In this document: in pieces, positions 21,830 to 33,689 of the stretch
Position numbering within the stretch: the stretch's first letter is position 1
How the letters are laid out: each line of letters begins with the position of its first letter
Origin: Neolentinus lepideus HHB14362 ss-1
Taxonomy: Eukaryota; Basidiomycota; Agaricomycetes; Gloeophyllales; Gloeophyllaceae
Length of the DNA: 64,000 nucleotides
Direction of reading: 5' to 3'
Assembly (NCBI GenBank): GCA_001632425.1
Contig: KV425562.1
Location: 489,285 to 553,284, forward strand
Position numbers and translations under genes: made by a program
Notes under the pieces: generated by a model
Databases searched by the model: none
Seen by the model: only the letters and a program-made list of their open reading frames with translations
Told to the model about the DNA's origin: nothing

Positions 21830-24130
21830 TTATCCATAGATATGATTTGAAATAGCATCTTTCTTCCGCCGACGACAATCGCACCCACATTTGGCGGTCA
21901 CACCAGATCTCGTGATCATGACGCAGCACCTCTCGCTATCACCCGGAATCAAATCTCCACCGCAGTTAATCGACCAGATCTGTTCGATCACGACCACTCG
22001 AGGGAAGCTAGTGCAAGACTTAGACAGTCCGCGGACAGTCTGGCTTAGTCCGCGGCCACGAGACAATTTCGACACATTTTGTGTTTCGCGACGCGCTGCA
22101 AGTTAGTCTACCTTCACATATGCCATTCATGCTTTGTATTGAAATGCTTACAGCGTCTCCTATGCTTTTCGATCGTAAGCCCATCGGAACTAACACAAGA
22201 ATTGATTAATGCAGAAAGACAAGCACGATGGCCCACGTCCGGGCAGTGTCTACGATTCGCGGATTGCGTTCCTGGCCACAATATTATCTTGTGGGGTTTG
22301 AAAATACAGGCTTATCCCGACCCCTCTGTGGCACAGCATCTTTCTTCCGCCGACGCTCCATCGACATTTCGCGGTCACACCTGCGTTGTCGGATCTCGTG
22401 ATCGTGACCGCAACATCTCTCGCCATCACCCGAGCCTAGAATCAATTCTCCTCTCTAGTTATCCGACTAGAACGCGATCACTCGAGGGGAACTTCTGGGT
22501 GCAAAGTAAGTCTGGGGGTTGACGGTGTCTACCTTCACATATGCCATTCATGCTTTGCATTGAAATGCTTAGTAACCGCCTTCAACGTCTCCTGTGTTTT
22601 TCGATTGCAAGCCCTCTGGAACGAAAACCAGAATTGACTAACGCAGACGAGCAAATTGCTCAGCACGGCTAATATGATCCACTTCCGGACAGTATCTACG
22701 ACGTCGCGGATTGCGTTCCTCATATACACGAGTATGATTTGAAAATACAGGCGTACTCCGATCCCTCTGTGGCACAGCATCTTTCTTCCGCCGACGCTCG
22801 CCCACATTTTGCGGTCACACCTGCGCTGTCGGATCTCGTGATCGTGACCGCAGCACCTCTCGCCATCGCGAATCAACTCCTCTCCAGTTACTCGACTAGA
22901 ACACACTCACTCGAGGGGAACTTCTGGCTGCAAAGGAAGTTTCGCGGCTGACAATAGAGCGTATTCACTGCGGTAATTACTGCAAATCCTTGCAAGGCCT
23001 TCTTCCTGGAGTAAAGCGACCCTATACATTCCAAAGGACAATCGACATAGGGACGGCGTGGCGGTCTTTCACCACTCCCGAGCCTCGAGGAACCGTCTTT
23101 GGTGACAGCTCCCCGCGGATTTACTGAACGACACAGAGGTTCGTGCAAAATCGCTATTACGAATCCCTTGTTAGTCTATTCTTAAAAATCACCACACCGA
23201 ACACACTCTAATGTCTACCTTCACATTGCTTTCTATTGAACTGCTCAATAACCCCGTTCCTGGCTACAGTCCCGACCCACTCTCCAACGATCCCCGAAAT
23301 AACTCTCTGGAGCTTCTTGCTGACTTGGATGTGATGCATACTTGTCACCCGTGGATATCGCAAACGACGCCGCAAAGGAAGTCTGGGCCACTGAACAGCG
23401 GTTGACAACGCCTACCTTCACATAGGCCATTCAAGCTTCAAGCGTTCCATTAATATTGAGATGCCCAAGAGTTACCTTTGACGTCTCCCGTGTCTTTCGC
23501 AACTCGACTTGATTCAGGACTCTTAGAATTGAGTGACGCAGATGGGCAAGGTGCTCAGCACGACTATGACCTGCGTCTGAATAATATGAATAATACCTAC
23601 AATGGCGCGAATTCCGCTCTTGGACACGATCCTTGCACTTCTGACCCTTTCGCCGACGATGCATTACAACGAATTTGATCCATTTTCGGACTTTCGGATA
23701 TGGGATCGAGCTGGGCTACGTGGCTATGTATCCTCATTGCTCAATACTCGACAACATGCATGATTGTGGCGGATGACTCAAAACTCCAAGGAGTGGACCA
23801 CTTTCTCGACCGACAGCACTGTGACTCACTATTGGCTCAAGGCTCTATTCATGCAGCATATCGATACCCGCGAGAACCTGAAGGCGCCTACAGACTGCCG
23901 AGGTCAGAGACAGCATAGATTCTACTGCGGCAGCCGCGGCATCGATCAGGTAGTAAGAACTGGACTGATATTTTACGTTTGTGGCTGTCTGATACCTACA
24001 CCGAGTGCCAGGACTCTCAGCGCACATACACCACAACACCAGAGATTCCGTATGTACCTGATTGTCATGGGAAGTAGTCTACATGTCCGCGAAAGGATAC
24101 TGTGCTAAGTGCATATTCAGACTGGTTTCT
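21830..24130 (+). pseudogene. Tandem degenerate gene remnants
   Basis: A block starting TCTACCTTCACAT recurs at about 22106, 22526, 23213 and 23412, the first two 420 bp apart. Another shared block (CATCTTTCTTCCGCCGACG) recurs at 21858, 22340 and 22780. The copy at 23211 keeps an ATG and a 64-residue frame (MSTFTLLSIELLNN); the others are interrupted. Related sequence lies at 33690-34900. The ancestral gene is not recognised. The array ends just before the 3' end of kinase copy 3. Confidence 0.55.
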
Positions 24131-24284
24131 AGACATCTCTGATGACATTTGGTGCGATACTGGTAGACGTTCGATGCAAGACTGTTAGATATGAGATGAA
24201 TGGTAATACGACGCAGCATTTCGCAAGCCAATTGCATACGATTCCTCCCGTCCGCGCATCTGAACATGGCCGACAACCGGTTCT

Positions 24285-26896
24285 TCAAGATTTACGTACT
24301 TCGGCAGCCCTCAGCGGTGCGATCTCCCGTACCACCTCCTTCAATCGTTCGAGCGCTGCTGGATCCCGGAACTTCTCGTATCGACATTCAAGAGCCTTAC
24401 GTAGGCTAGTAAGAGTCTCTACCCGTGGTACCCAAGGAGATGGTGGTGAATCAAGGACTTCTTCGAACAACTTGATCGCCTCGTCCACATCTTCGCGCTG
24501 CCCCAGACGATCGTATCGCTTCTGGAGTGAAATTCCATAATGTGACCGCAGAGGGACTAGGTCTGCGTCCTGCTTCGCATGGGGCTGTTCACATAATGAT
24601 ATTGCTTCGCGTTGTAGATCCAACGCTCGTTCAAGCAGTCCTAGGTCTCCAGACTCGTCGGACTGCCTCTTTAGACATAAAGACAGCTCATGGAGAGTCC
24701 ATGCTCGCCTCGGGTGAGGGACTGGTCGCTGACGAAGAACTTCTTTCAATAGCTTTTCTGCCTCGTCCAGATCTTCCTGCCGCCCCATATAATCATGTCG
24801 AATCACGAGTATGTATCCCAAGTCGCCTTGTAGCGTGACCAGGTCCATAGTTTGATTGTTATCGGGATGCTCGCACAGCCGTGTCGCTTCCCGTAGTAGA
24901 GCTATTGCCCGCTCAAGCACTTCTGGGTCTTTGGACTTATGGTATTCCTCGTCTAGACACACGAACAGCGCACGGAGAGTCCATGGTCTTTCCGGATGAG
25001 GCGCTGGTCGTAAATGAAGAACTTCTTCATACAGTTTGATCGTCTGGTCCAAATCTTCCTGCTTGCCGGCACGATCATAAAATTCTTTAAACATCCTCGC
25101 CAACTCGAGCTTTGAGGAACATTCAAGCTCCGTGTCTGAGTCACCACCGTTCGGATTCTTCTCTCCGTAAGATGTGGCGCATACAGTAACATTTTGCCCG
25201 GGATTGGCATGAATACCGTTGGTAAGGGAGGATGGAAAAGGAACACGGGAAGACTGTGAAAACGAAGCCTCTTGGGCCCTCCTCCGACTGGGCGGTATTG
25301 ATTCTTCATGCCCTGGAGGAGAAATCGTATCCTGAAGGACGGGCTTCACTACAATGCTAGCGGGGCAACTTGCTATTGCCCCTGCTGCAAAGTGTGCAGC
25401 ATCTTCTATGAATGAGCTAGAGAGAGCTAGCTGGACGAGCTCGACAGCATCAGGTCTATTGTTTGGCCTGCTGGAGCAGCATGAACACACGATATGCCAC
25501 AGCAGGTCATGCATCCGGCGCTTTGCATGAATCTCTACCATGTCACGTTGGAGCTCTAAGCCCTGGGACATTCGATATTCGAAGCCAATCTCCGGAATAT
25601 CAGGAAAAGGTGGCTCTCCGGTGAAGAGCTACATGTTAAAAGTTAAGTATACATCTTGGCATAACTCGCAACATGGTAGATATCATACCTCAATGCAGAC
25701 ACAACCATACGCATAAATATCACTTGAAAAGGTCCGTTGGAATACAGCCTGAGGACTAGACATCCAATAGAAGTGAAGCTCCGGTGCCATCCATCTAGTC
25801 GAACCACTCTTTGGTGAAGTGGTCGTTGAGCTTCTGGTCTGATCAGCAAGTCGAGTCAAGCCAAAATCAGCCAGGCGTACGTGACCGCCATCATCGATGA
25901 AGATATTGCCCTGAACAGTATGGATCGATCAGTACAGGCAGTTGATCGGCGATACTGGACCTCACCCCTCTCAGGTCACCGTGAACAATGTCTTCTCCAT
26001 GCAAGTATCTCAGCCCTCTGGCAATTTCCAACAACTGGCGGCCCTCTTAGTCAAGTATAGAAAATCCAGCCATGCAACCGACGCACTAGAATATCGACAT
26101 TTTCAGCGCCTTTTCTGTGCAGGAAGTTGATTATGGTCCCATTCTTCATCCAGGGCGATACCATGCAGAACATGGAAGTGATTGAGTCACAGTCAATTCC
26201 CAGGAACGGAAGGATATTATCGTGTTGGAGTTGATGCCAGATGATTGCTTCCCGAAGTAGGGCCTGCACAAGTCAGCATGGGACGTGTGGACCCGCCATC
26301 TTAAAACTCATGACTAACTTTTCGTAGGTGAATTGCATCTGTAGCTGCGAGCTGGTGAGCACGCAGACGCTTGACAGCTACATGTCGACCCTTCAGGATC
26401 CCCAGATACACGTCTGCGAAACCACCCCATGCAATAGGGTCTCGATCGACCAGTTCGACTTTCGCCTGAAGTAATAACGCAGGAGGGTTCTGTCCACACT
26501 GCAGTGCGAGCGCTACCAGTAGACGAGAAATGGTGGACTTGACAGAACTGACTTCAAAAAGATGGTCTGTGTCTCGATCCTCTATTATGGTAGGATTTCT
26601 CTGGACCTGTTCGCAGAAGGCCTGAGATGTCGACTGTGATGAATCAATCTGACCAGACAAACCTCCACCAAGATCTCAAAGAAAGTATCTGCGTCACATC
26701 CACGCAAATTTGAGACAGCTCTCCTGTACTCTGTAGAGGAGAGGACGACGTAAAGGTAGTTGAACGCTGCTGTATCGTTTTGCCGCCTATAGTCGACTAG
26801 TATCTGGCGCAACCTGAGTGCACACTAACATGTAAAACACGAATAAGACACTTGCCCGTTGAACGAGTTCATCGCCGGAGGAAGTGTTTTGGGTCA
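24285..26896 (-). CDS. TKL-like protein kinase with C-terminal TPR repeats (copy 3)
   Basis: About 760 residues, paralogous to the gene at 13275-16021 and with the same intron positions. The start MTQNTSSGDELVQR aligns with copy 1; a longer start at 27041 is possible but lacks support. The first intron uses a GC donor (CGG/GCAAGT). The kinase domain has GGFADVYLG, VAVKRLRAHQ, SPWMKNGTI, DIVHGDLRG, RLADFGLTRLADQ, RWMAPEL and SDIYAYGCVCIE, so all catalytic residues are present. The TPR part has QEDLDQTIKLYEEVLHL, QEDLDEAEKLLKEVL and REDVDEAIKLFEEVL. It lies 131 bp downstream of kinase copy 2 in tandem. Confidence 0.84.
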
Positions 26897-27027
26897 TTGG
26901 ATCTTCAAGTCCAGCAGTTATCAAATGACAATCCGTTGCAGTGCCTCGAACATATTGTACCGCACGCTGCATTGCACTGCAGTCGGTGTGTGATGATGGG
27001 TTCTTTAGATAGCTGATCACATGCCTC

Positions 27028-28539
27028 TCACCATGAAGCATCCATCACAAGAGTTGACCACCCTTTGGAAAGAGCACCCACAATGCGGACCAGTTCCACG
27101 ATGGTGGGCCTATCACTTGGCCGACTAGAGCAGCAGTGACATATTATATACCAAAGCAGGTCAGGCATCTTCCGCCCCGCTCGAGACTCTAAAATCTGAC
27201 GTTCGAGCTTAATCCCCTTCAGTAGACCGAAAAAAACCTTGTGATCGGAGTACTCTTCAAACGGTGGTTGAAGTGTGAACACCTATAAACCAGAGGTGAG
27301 AACACAATCTAACAATAGTCTGGTATTTTACCTCAATGCAGACACAGCCGTATGCATAGATGTCACTAGCAAAACTTCGTCGGAAGGATGTGGAGGGGGA
27401 AAGAAGCTCCGGGGCTGTCCATCTTAGTGAAAACGCCGATTCCGAACTGCCAGTGGATGCCTTCGTCTGATCGGCAATTCTTGCCAACCCAAAATCAATC
27501 AAACGTGCATGACCATCATCGTCAATTAGAATGTTTCCCTGGTCGGTTGTATATGAGCATCTTCATCTGATAATAAGAGTTAGAGCCTTACGCCTCTCAG
27601 ATCACCATGAACAATATTGTGTCGATGTAAATATGCTAAGCCACTCGCGATGTCAAGTAACTATGAGCTTTGATTGGGTATGAAAGGTTTATCTATAGTA
27701 GGGACTCACTAAGTCATTGACATTCACATTAGCATGCTTGTCCAGGAAGCGAATGATAGTACCATTCTTCATCCAAGGAGAGATCATACAAAACATGGAT
27801 GTTGAGGCATCACATTTGATGCCTAAGAAGGGTAGAATATTATCATGTCGAAGGCGATGCCAGATGACAGCTTCACGAAGCAGATTCTGAGTGCAACGGC
27901 ATATGAGAAATGTCAGCATCACGTGTGACTATGAGCTACTAACTTTCCGTAACTGGATTGAGCTTTCAACAGAAAGCCGAGGAGCACGCAGGCGGTTGAC
28001 AGCTACCCATTCGTCTCTTAGAGAGGCCTGAAAGACATCGGTGGATGCGCCCCCGGAAACAGGGTATTCTCCGATAACAATCTTCTCCTTGATCAGCAAC
28101 CCGTGAGGTTCTTGTCCGTGTTCCGCTAGCAGCTCCATCAAGAGACGGGAGATGGTGGACCGAAGGTAGTCGCGAGTGACATTCTGGTCCACGATATGAT
28201 GCTCTAGCACGGCCTCATTGCGCTGCACCTGTAAGACATGAACTGTCAACGCTACCAAATCAACTCAACCAAGCACACTTCGAGCAATAATTCCGAAAAA
28301 GCATCTGCATCATCTCCACGCAAACTTAGGATGGCTCGTTGGTGCTCCTCAGACAACAGAACAGGGCGTAGAAGTCGAAAAATCGAGCTACCATCTTCCT
28401 TGCACTTGTAAGCCCTCAGGATCTGATGCGATCTCAGTACATGTCAGGACGAAAAGATGAATACGGTGCTTACCTGTTGAATGAGTCCTTCGTCACGGAG
28501 AGTCATCTGCTCCATTGTCGTCGAGGGTGTAGCAACCAT
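27028..28539 (-). CDS. Kinase-only paralogue with substituted catalytic lysine (copy 2)
   Basis: The start (MVATPSTTMEQMTLRDEGL) and six introns match the other two copies, giving about 390 residues. The N-terminal helical region is conserved (AILSLRGDDADAFSELLLE, VQRNEAVLEHH). In the kinase domain the glycine loop reads VSGGASTDVFQ and the usual VAVK is VAVN, so the ATP-anchoring lysine is Asn. The catalytic loop (NIVHGDLRG), DFG (LIDFGLARIADQ), APE-like WTAPEL and the C-lobe (SDIYAYGCVCIE, SSRPSDRPTIVEL) remain. The frame stops soon after, at 27028, so the Ser/Pro linker and TPR repeats of copies 1 and 3 are absent. It may be a pseudokinase or a decaying copy. Confidence 0.72.
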
Positions 28540-30430
28540 GAAGGTGCAGTCCAGGATATGGCGCTTTATGAGCGCAGGAGACAACGTGTTGCGTTCGAAT
28601 GCCGTGCTTCACCAAGCGCTGACCAAACACGGCCTGCTGAGCTTGGTATCCTAAAATAGCTGGTACAGAATAGTGCAATCAAGCGGCAGACTGTCCTTTG
28701 AAAGATTCAAATGGCGAGAATTAAGGGATTCGCACATATACTCACACCTTACACAAAATATCGGATGCGCACACAGATTAGGTCTCGAGCTGATCTCAAG
28801 TCCATAGATCCGATCCCTTCCCACATCGTCATTCTCTCCTCGACACGCTCCAGAAAGTGAGCAGTGTTGTCTTTCCCCACCGCATTCGACTTTTCCTGAA
28901 TCAGGTCTCTTGCAGTCCTCGTGCGCACCTCCACGATGTCCCATGCTTGGTTCTGCGCAACCGGTTGACCCTCACAAGGACGTACAGGTAAAATGAGCCT
29001 CAGGCTGTGCATAACCTGTCACGGCTAGCTCAGGCCATGATATGCACGGCACAGGATGCCTATGCAAGGATGACACCTACAACCAGCTATGCGTCGCGAC
29101 GACCAGACTGACACCGCTCTGAGCTTCATCGCCTCGCTCAGGCTCGCTGCCACTATAGCGCGGTGCTGTGTTGCTATCGTACAGCGCGGCTCCATGATAG
29201 ACGTCTTGACGCATACGCAACACCTAGAGGCCGCGCTTTGACTTGAGTCTAGCTCGTCCATAAGGCATATGACAGTGATCCCGGAAAGTATGGAGCGTCT
29301 GAGTTGCATGTTGACCTTTTGAATGGGTCGAGGATCACAGTCAGCTAAGTACGCCCTGTAGTTACATGAACGGAATCCCTATCTGTTTGTTCATCAATCT
29401 TTAGGATATAGTCCGTGGCAGGAGGAGGTTGGGGTGTCGTCAGCGACTCCAGGGATGAAAGCCTCGAGGCCGAGAACAGAAGACACAGTCCGGAATCAAC
29501 GCGCTCTGTCGCGGTGGCCGGAGTACACACTTCCAGAAGTGGTTGTTCAGCACAAAGCGAGGTATACAAGCTCTCCGAGGATCTGCGTGAACGGGACAGA
29601 CGACCATTTGCGTAGGCGGTCGGGCAACCCTTGGCACAAGGACTTTGAAGTAATGGTTGTTGTTGCAGACGGACGCTAGGCAGATTGAATGTAGGGAATT
29701 TAATTGAGCTAACACGGCATCGGAAATGGACCTTAGCAATTGGTCAATAGACGAACATGTTCTCGATATCCCTGACAGCTTACTGCCAAAAGCATCAGAC
29801 AAATAACCCTTAACGCTCAAAGAAATGCACATGAACACGTCGAATCCCAATATCATCAAAGTAATTGAGCTCTCGCCTTATGTACTTCGTTCCTTGGACC
29901 ATTCTATGTACTTGTCGGAAATGAAGATGATGTGCAATCAGTATGTCGCAGTCCGTAACAGAGGTAGAGCTCACATTAGCTAGTCGTCGATACATGGTCC
30001 CGACTCCCCCTTCGCGTCATATGACTTTCGTCGACGACGACATCCGACGCCGCGAAGGCGAGCCCAGTCACGTTCTGCTAAAATATCAGTTTCATGGTGG
30101 TCGTAAACTCACTGAAGTTTCACGGGAGTGCGCTAATAGCCTGTACATCGTCAAACGCAGTTGGCCGTTTGTCATGACACCAACACACTCAGCGCTGCAG
30201 CATTTGAGCTGATTCGGGCCAACATCACTTGGAGGTAAGGTCCGTTATCTTCTTGAACGGCGCACAAGGACCAGGAGCAGGCACTCGTAATATATTCAAT
30301 ACATGTACAATGTCAGTACTAGTCGTACAGTCGCAGGGGGAGCATTGCTCGGAGCATAGAGTCGAGGCGGCGAAGTTCAGAGTAAGCCTAGAGTTCAGTT
30401 TATATTGACAAAAGACAGGTAAAAAGAAGT
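28540..30430 (-). pseudogene. Degenerate gene remnant upstream of kinase copy 2 (second arm of inverted duplication)
   Basis: On the minus strand this stretch parallels 11481-13274 block by block, including the segments just upstream of the kinase start (CCATATCCTGGACTGCACCTTCATG in a shared position; ACATCATCACTTGG-type blocks diverge). Short frames such as 28749-29012 (ending in ARDLICVRIRYFV) and 30225-30461 have counterparts in the other arm but no intact gene can be assembled. Family not recognised. Confidence 0.5.
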
Positions 30431-30584
30431 GACAGCAGGCTATGACGGGAGGTGCAGACACTTACGATATGAAAAGTCAAGCGAAACATATTACCTTGCG
30501 ACCAGCAAGGTATTCTCCCACTCCCGGATATCAAGCCAAAATTCTTGCCATTGTTTGTATATATTTGTCATCTGTGGCTCTGTA

Positions 30585-31283
30585 TCGTCTGTTGGATGTA
30601 AGGCCCTACCACTTAACTTCCTTATAGGGAACACACGTTGTATGCACGTGGAATTGCGGAGATGTGCGAATTACGAGTAAATTTCGCTAAGTCAAGCTAT
30701 TGGTGATACTCAATGATATTCGTAGTATGGTGGACTATGAAATACTGTGTAATTACTACTACATGCATATATCCTTTTAGAACTTGCACAAGTCATTATA
30801 TCATCTTAAGCAAGAATGTAAGTAATAGCTCGAAGCTAATGTGGTGCCCATTTCGAAGGCTTCCTCTGGCTAGCTAGTTGAGGGTAGCCCGGACTGTCCC
30901 GCTGTCCCGCTGCTTCCTCTGTGAGTACTCGCGGCGGCACCATATTTGCAGCCAATTGCAACATCCGGAGAACACTACAACCGACCAGTGTGCCAGTGTT
31001 GCTGCCTTCAAGCTTGAACTCACCATTTCACCCGATTGCGTCCTCTCCGTCCTGGATATGGTACATTAGGCAGGCCAATTATATTCTTCTTATATGATAT
31101 AATGGTACCAGCTCTCAGAGGATGTATAGTAGTAATAATGCTCTATTCCATACTACGAATGTCACCAATAGCTTGACTTAGCGAAATTTGCTCGTAATTC
31201 GCACATCTCCGCAATTCCACGTGCATACAACGTGTGTTCCCTATAAGGAAGTTAAGTGGTAGGGCCTTACATCCTCGTCTGTT
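30585..31283. mobile_element. Mutator-like MITE with long TIRs and 9-bp target duplication
   Basis: The 9-mer TCGTCTGTT lies at 30585-30593 and 31275-31283. The 681-bp element between (30594-31274) begins GGATGTAAGGCCCTACCACT and ends with its inverted complement. The inverted repeats run about 110 bp with a single mismatch and then continue to about 130 bp with a 10-base indel. No transposase is present. Long TIRs with a 9-bp target duplication are characteristic of Mutator-like elements; the superfamily is inference. The near-identity of the arms suggests a recent insertion. Confidence 0.82.
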
Positions 31284-31422
31284 CGTCCGAGTCGTCGTAA
31301 AAATTGTCTCGGAAGTCACTTTAAGTCTTATTATCCGTTGTATCTCGCAATGTTGACGCCGTTGCCACGGGAATGTCAATGTCTCATTCATGACCATAAC
31401 TTCCCATTCTAGACTACACTGC

Positions 31423-32586
31423 TTAGTTCACCTCCGCCGCCATCTGCTTCTGCATTCTCTGCCACCATATCTTCGTCTTCCGGTCCAAGTCATCCAATCT
31501 ATCATCCTCAGCTATCAAACATGGATCATGTCTTTGTTTGAAGATCTCTTCATCAAATTCTCGAAGAAGTCGAATACAATCTTGCCCATGACTTCGTGAT
31601 AGTGAGACATACGAGTTGCACAGGCTCAATTTCCCCGTGGGTGGTTTCGCAATATCAGCAATACTGAAAGATATAGTTTGACCTTGGGCTCGATAATCCG
31701 TGAATGCATAGGCGGGAGTTATACAAAATTGACGTCGGTGAATGGTGTGTTTTATGGTCCTTTTTTCGGTGCTGTTGGTCATCGGGATGCTAAAAGACTC
31801 TTTCGTAGGCTCGATTGGAACAACATGCTCTTCTAATCCGGGAAGTTGCGGCATACGTGTTCGGTCAAGTCGTACAAGAACATACGCAGGTAAGCGCTTC
31901 AGTTCGACCACTGCCTCATCCGTTAACGGAGGTTCCTCTGGATCAAGGACGATCTTGACGACTTCTCCACAAGAGCCATCGGCAATGTCAAGGTCTGTCG
32001 CCAAATTACTTGTTACCATTACCTTCATACCAACGGCAAGCAAAACCTTTTCCGGAAGATGCTTTCTTTTGGTCCTGCGCTGCTTGCGCAAGTATCGGGC
32101 CACTGCAGCGCGTTCCTCTGGACCAAGAAGTCGGGTACGAGTGCGATCTTCTGCACGGCAAACAAATAACTGCACCTGTGCTTGCTGACAGTGCTGCCGC
32201 GCTGCTGCATCATTCCACCTTTCACGTACTGCATGTCGTGGAGTAATCAAGATTGCATCTTTCCATGGCGGGACTAAGAAGTCTGTTGGGAGACAGTTAG
32301 AATGAGAGATCACGAGCTTCCGCAACATCTCAATGTGAGATTCTTGCACTCGTCCGTAACGTAAGTGCCGAAGGAAGTCCAGCCAGTCTGGATCCGTAAC
32401 TCGTACTTGGTCTCTGAATATAACAACTGCCGTAAATGATTCATACAACAGTCTTCCAGCTCGATCATCCTCAGTGTCTCCTGGGACGGCACAGACCGCA
32501 GAGATATCAATTAAATCACACGTAGTTAGTATAGTAAAATATTCTACAAATGGGAGAACAAACATGCCGCCATATAGCACAAGCAC
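31423..32586 (-). pseudogene. Truncated PIF1-like helicase (C-terminal part, Helitron-associated type)
   Basis: An open frame of 387 residues matches the C-terminal half of the large PIF1-like helicases that multiply in agaricomycete genomes, often within Helitrons. Visible landmarks are YESFTAVVIFRDQVRVTD, ILITPRHAVRERWNDAA, VLLAVGMKVMVTSNLATDLD, LPAYVLVRLDRTR, and the late helicase motifs ITPAYAFTDYRAQGQTI and YVSLSRSHGQDCIRLLREFD. The ATP-binding Walker A and DEAD-like motifs are missing upstream. Homology seems to begin near residue 35 (GDTEDDRAGRLL), just after an intron-acceptor-like GTCCCAG. It is thus a 5'-truncated copy, though its frame is still intact. Confidence 0.75.
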
Positions 32587-33689
32587 ATTAAACGAAACCG
32601 AATCTTTTCTAACTCACAACTACGACACGACATCTTCACGCACCGCAGTCTGTATGACATCACTACGTCACAGTCACCTCCAAGTTGACCAGTGCTCAAC
32701 TCGTTTCGGATGACATTCTAAGGTCTAATCTTTACAGTGAGATGATAAACTACTCTAATACAATCCATTGCGCACAAAAAATCGAGCGCCGGAGCTTATG
32801 ACATGACAGGGTGCAGCGGAACTGGTCACGTGTCTAGAGTGTTTGCCTTAGATACAAATACTTGACTTACAGTAACAAAATCAATCCAGGTCGCAAGGTA
32901 CACGCCCGGCGGGAGCCGGCGCTTCTCGAGTTGCCAACTTAGGAAGCGATCACGCTAGAATCTCACGTGGCCAAATGCCAGATTTGTCGATTGGGTCAAC
33001 TATCAAAGCCTCAAGACTTTCTCCCTGTTATTATGGCGACTTGTACCCATCATCCCAGGTACTGTACACTCACAAACCCATTCATACCAAATGAACATAA
33101 CTGATCGATAATTAACGATTCTTATACATAACCCCAGCATCGTTTGCCGACGCACCACCGACATCCAGTCGCCACAACGCCTGTGCTCACCACGTTGAAT
33201 CACATCAAGGCCGTAGAGACTCTGGATCCGGATCAGGCTGGCTAGACAGCGCCTTACATAACTACGACATGTCTAAGCCAACGGTTGCGCACACCCAGTC
33301 CGCCTCCCTGACATTTGACACTTGCCGTGCAGCACTCGGCAGGAGGTTGACACCAAGGAGCAGCCGATAAGTGTGGCTATTGTTGTTATCTTCTTAGCGA
33401 AACTAAAATTCTGGTATCATTTCGAGGATCAAAAGGCGCGAAAACAGGACTGAAGCATGACATCATGCGCGTGCAATAGAAAACTGACGGTAGCGTCTGA
33501 TTACGACTATCAGTGTATCTGACCAGATCTGACCTCAGACACACTCTTCGATATTTCTAGCTATGCAGAACTAAAGTCGCTACCTTCTTCGCTCGCCATA
33601 AGACCGTTGTCCCCGCAGGCATTTGGTGCCGACCTTGGTTGTCTACCAAGCATTCTATGAGTGCTGTCGACAGCCCCCATCCTTTCAAA
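32587..33689. other. Intergenic region, no gene seen
   Basis: About 1.1 kb with no recognisable coding content and no repeat matched elsewhere in the window. It may carry unassigned transposon debris. Confidence 0.35.

Noticed and set aside
26896..27041. Longer start for kinase copy 3 at 27041
   Set aside because: The extra 48 residues have no counterpart in copies 1 and 2, whose start aligns with the Met at 26896.
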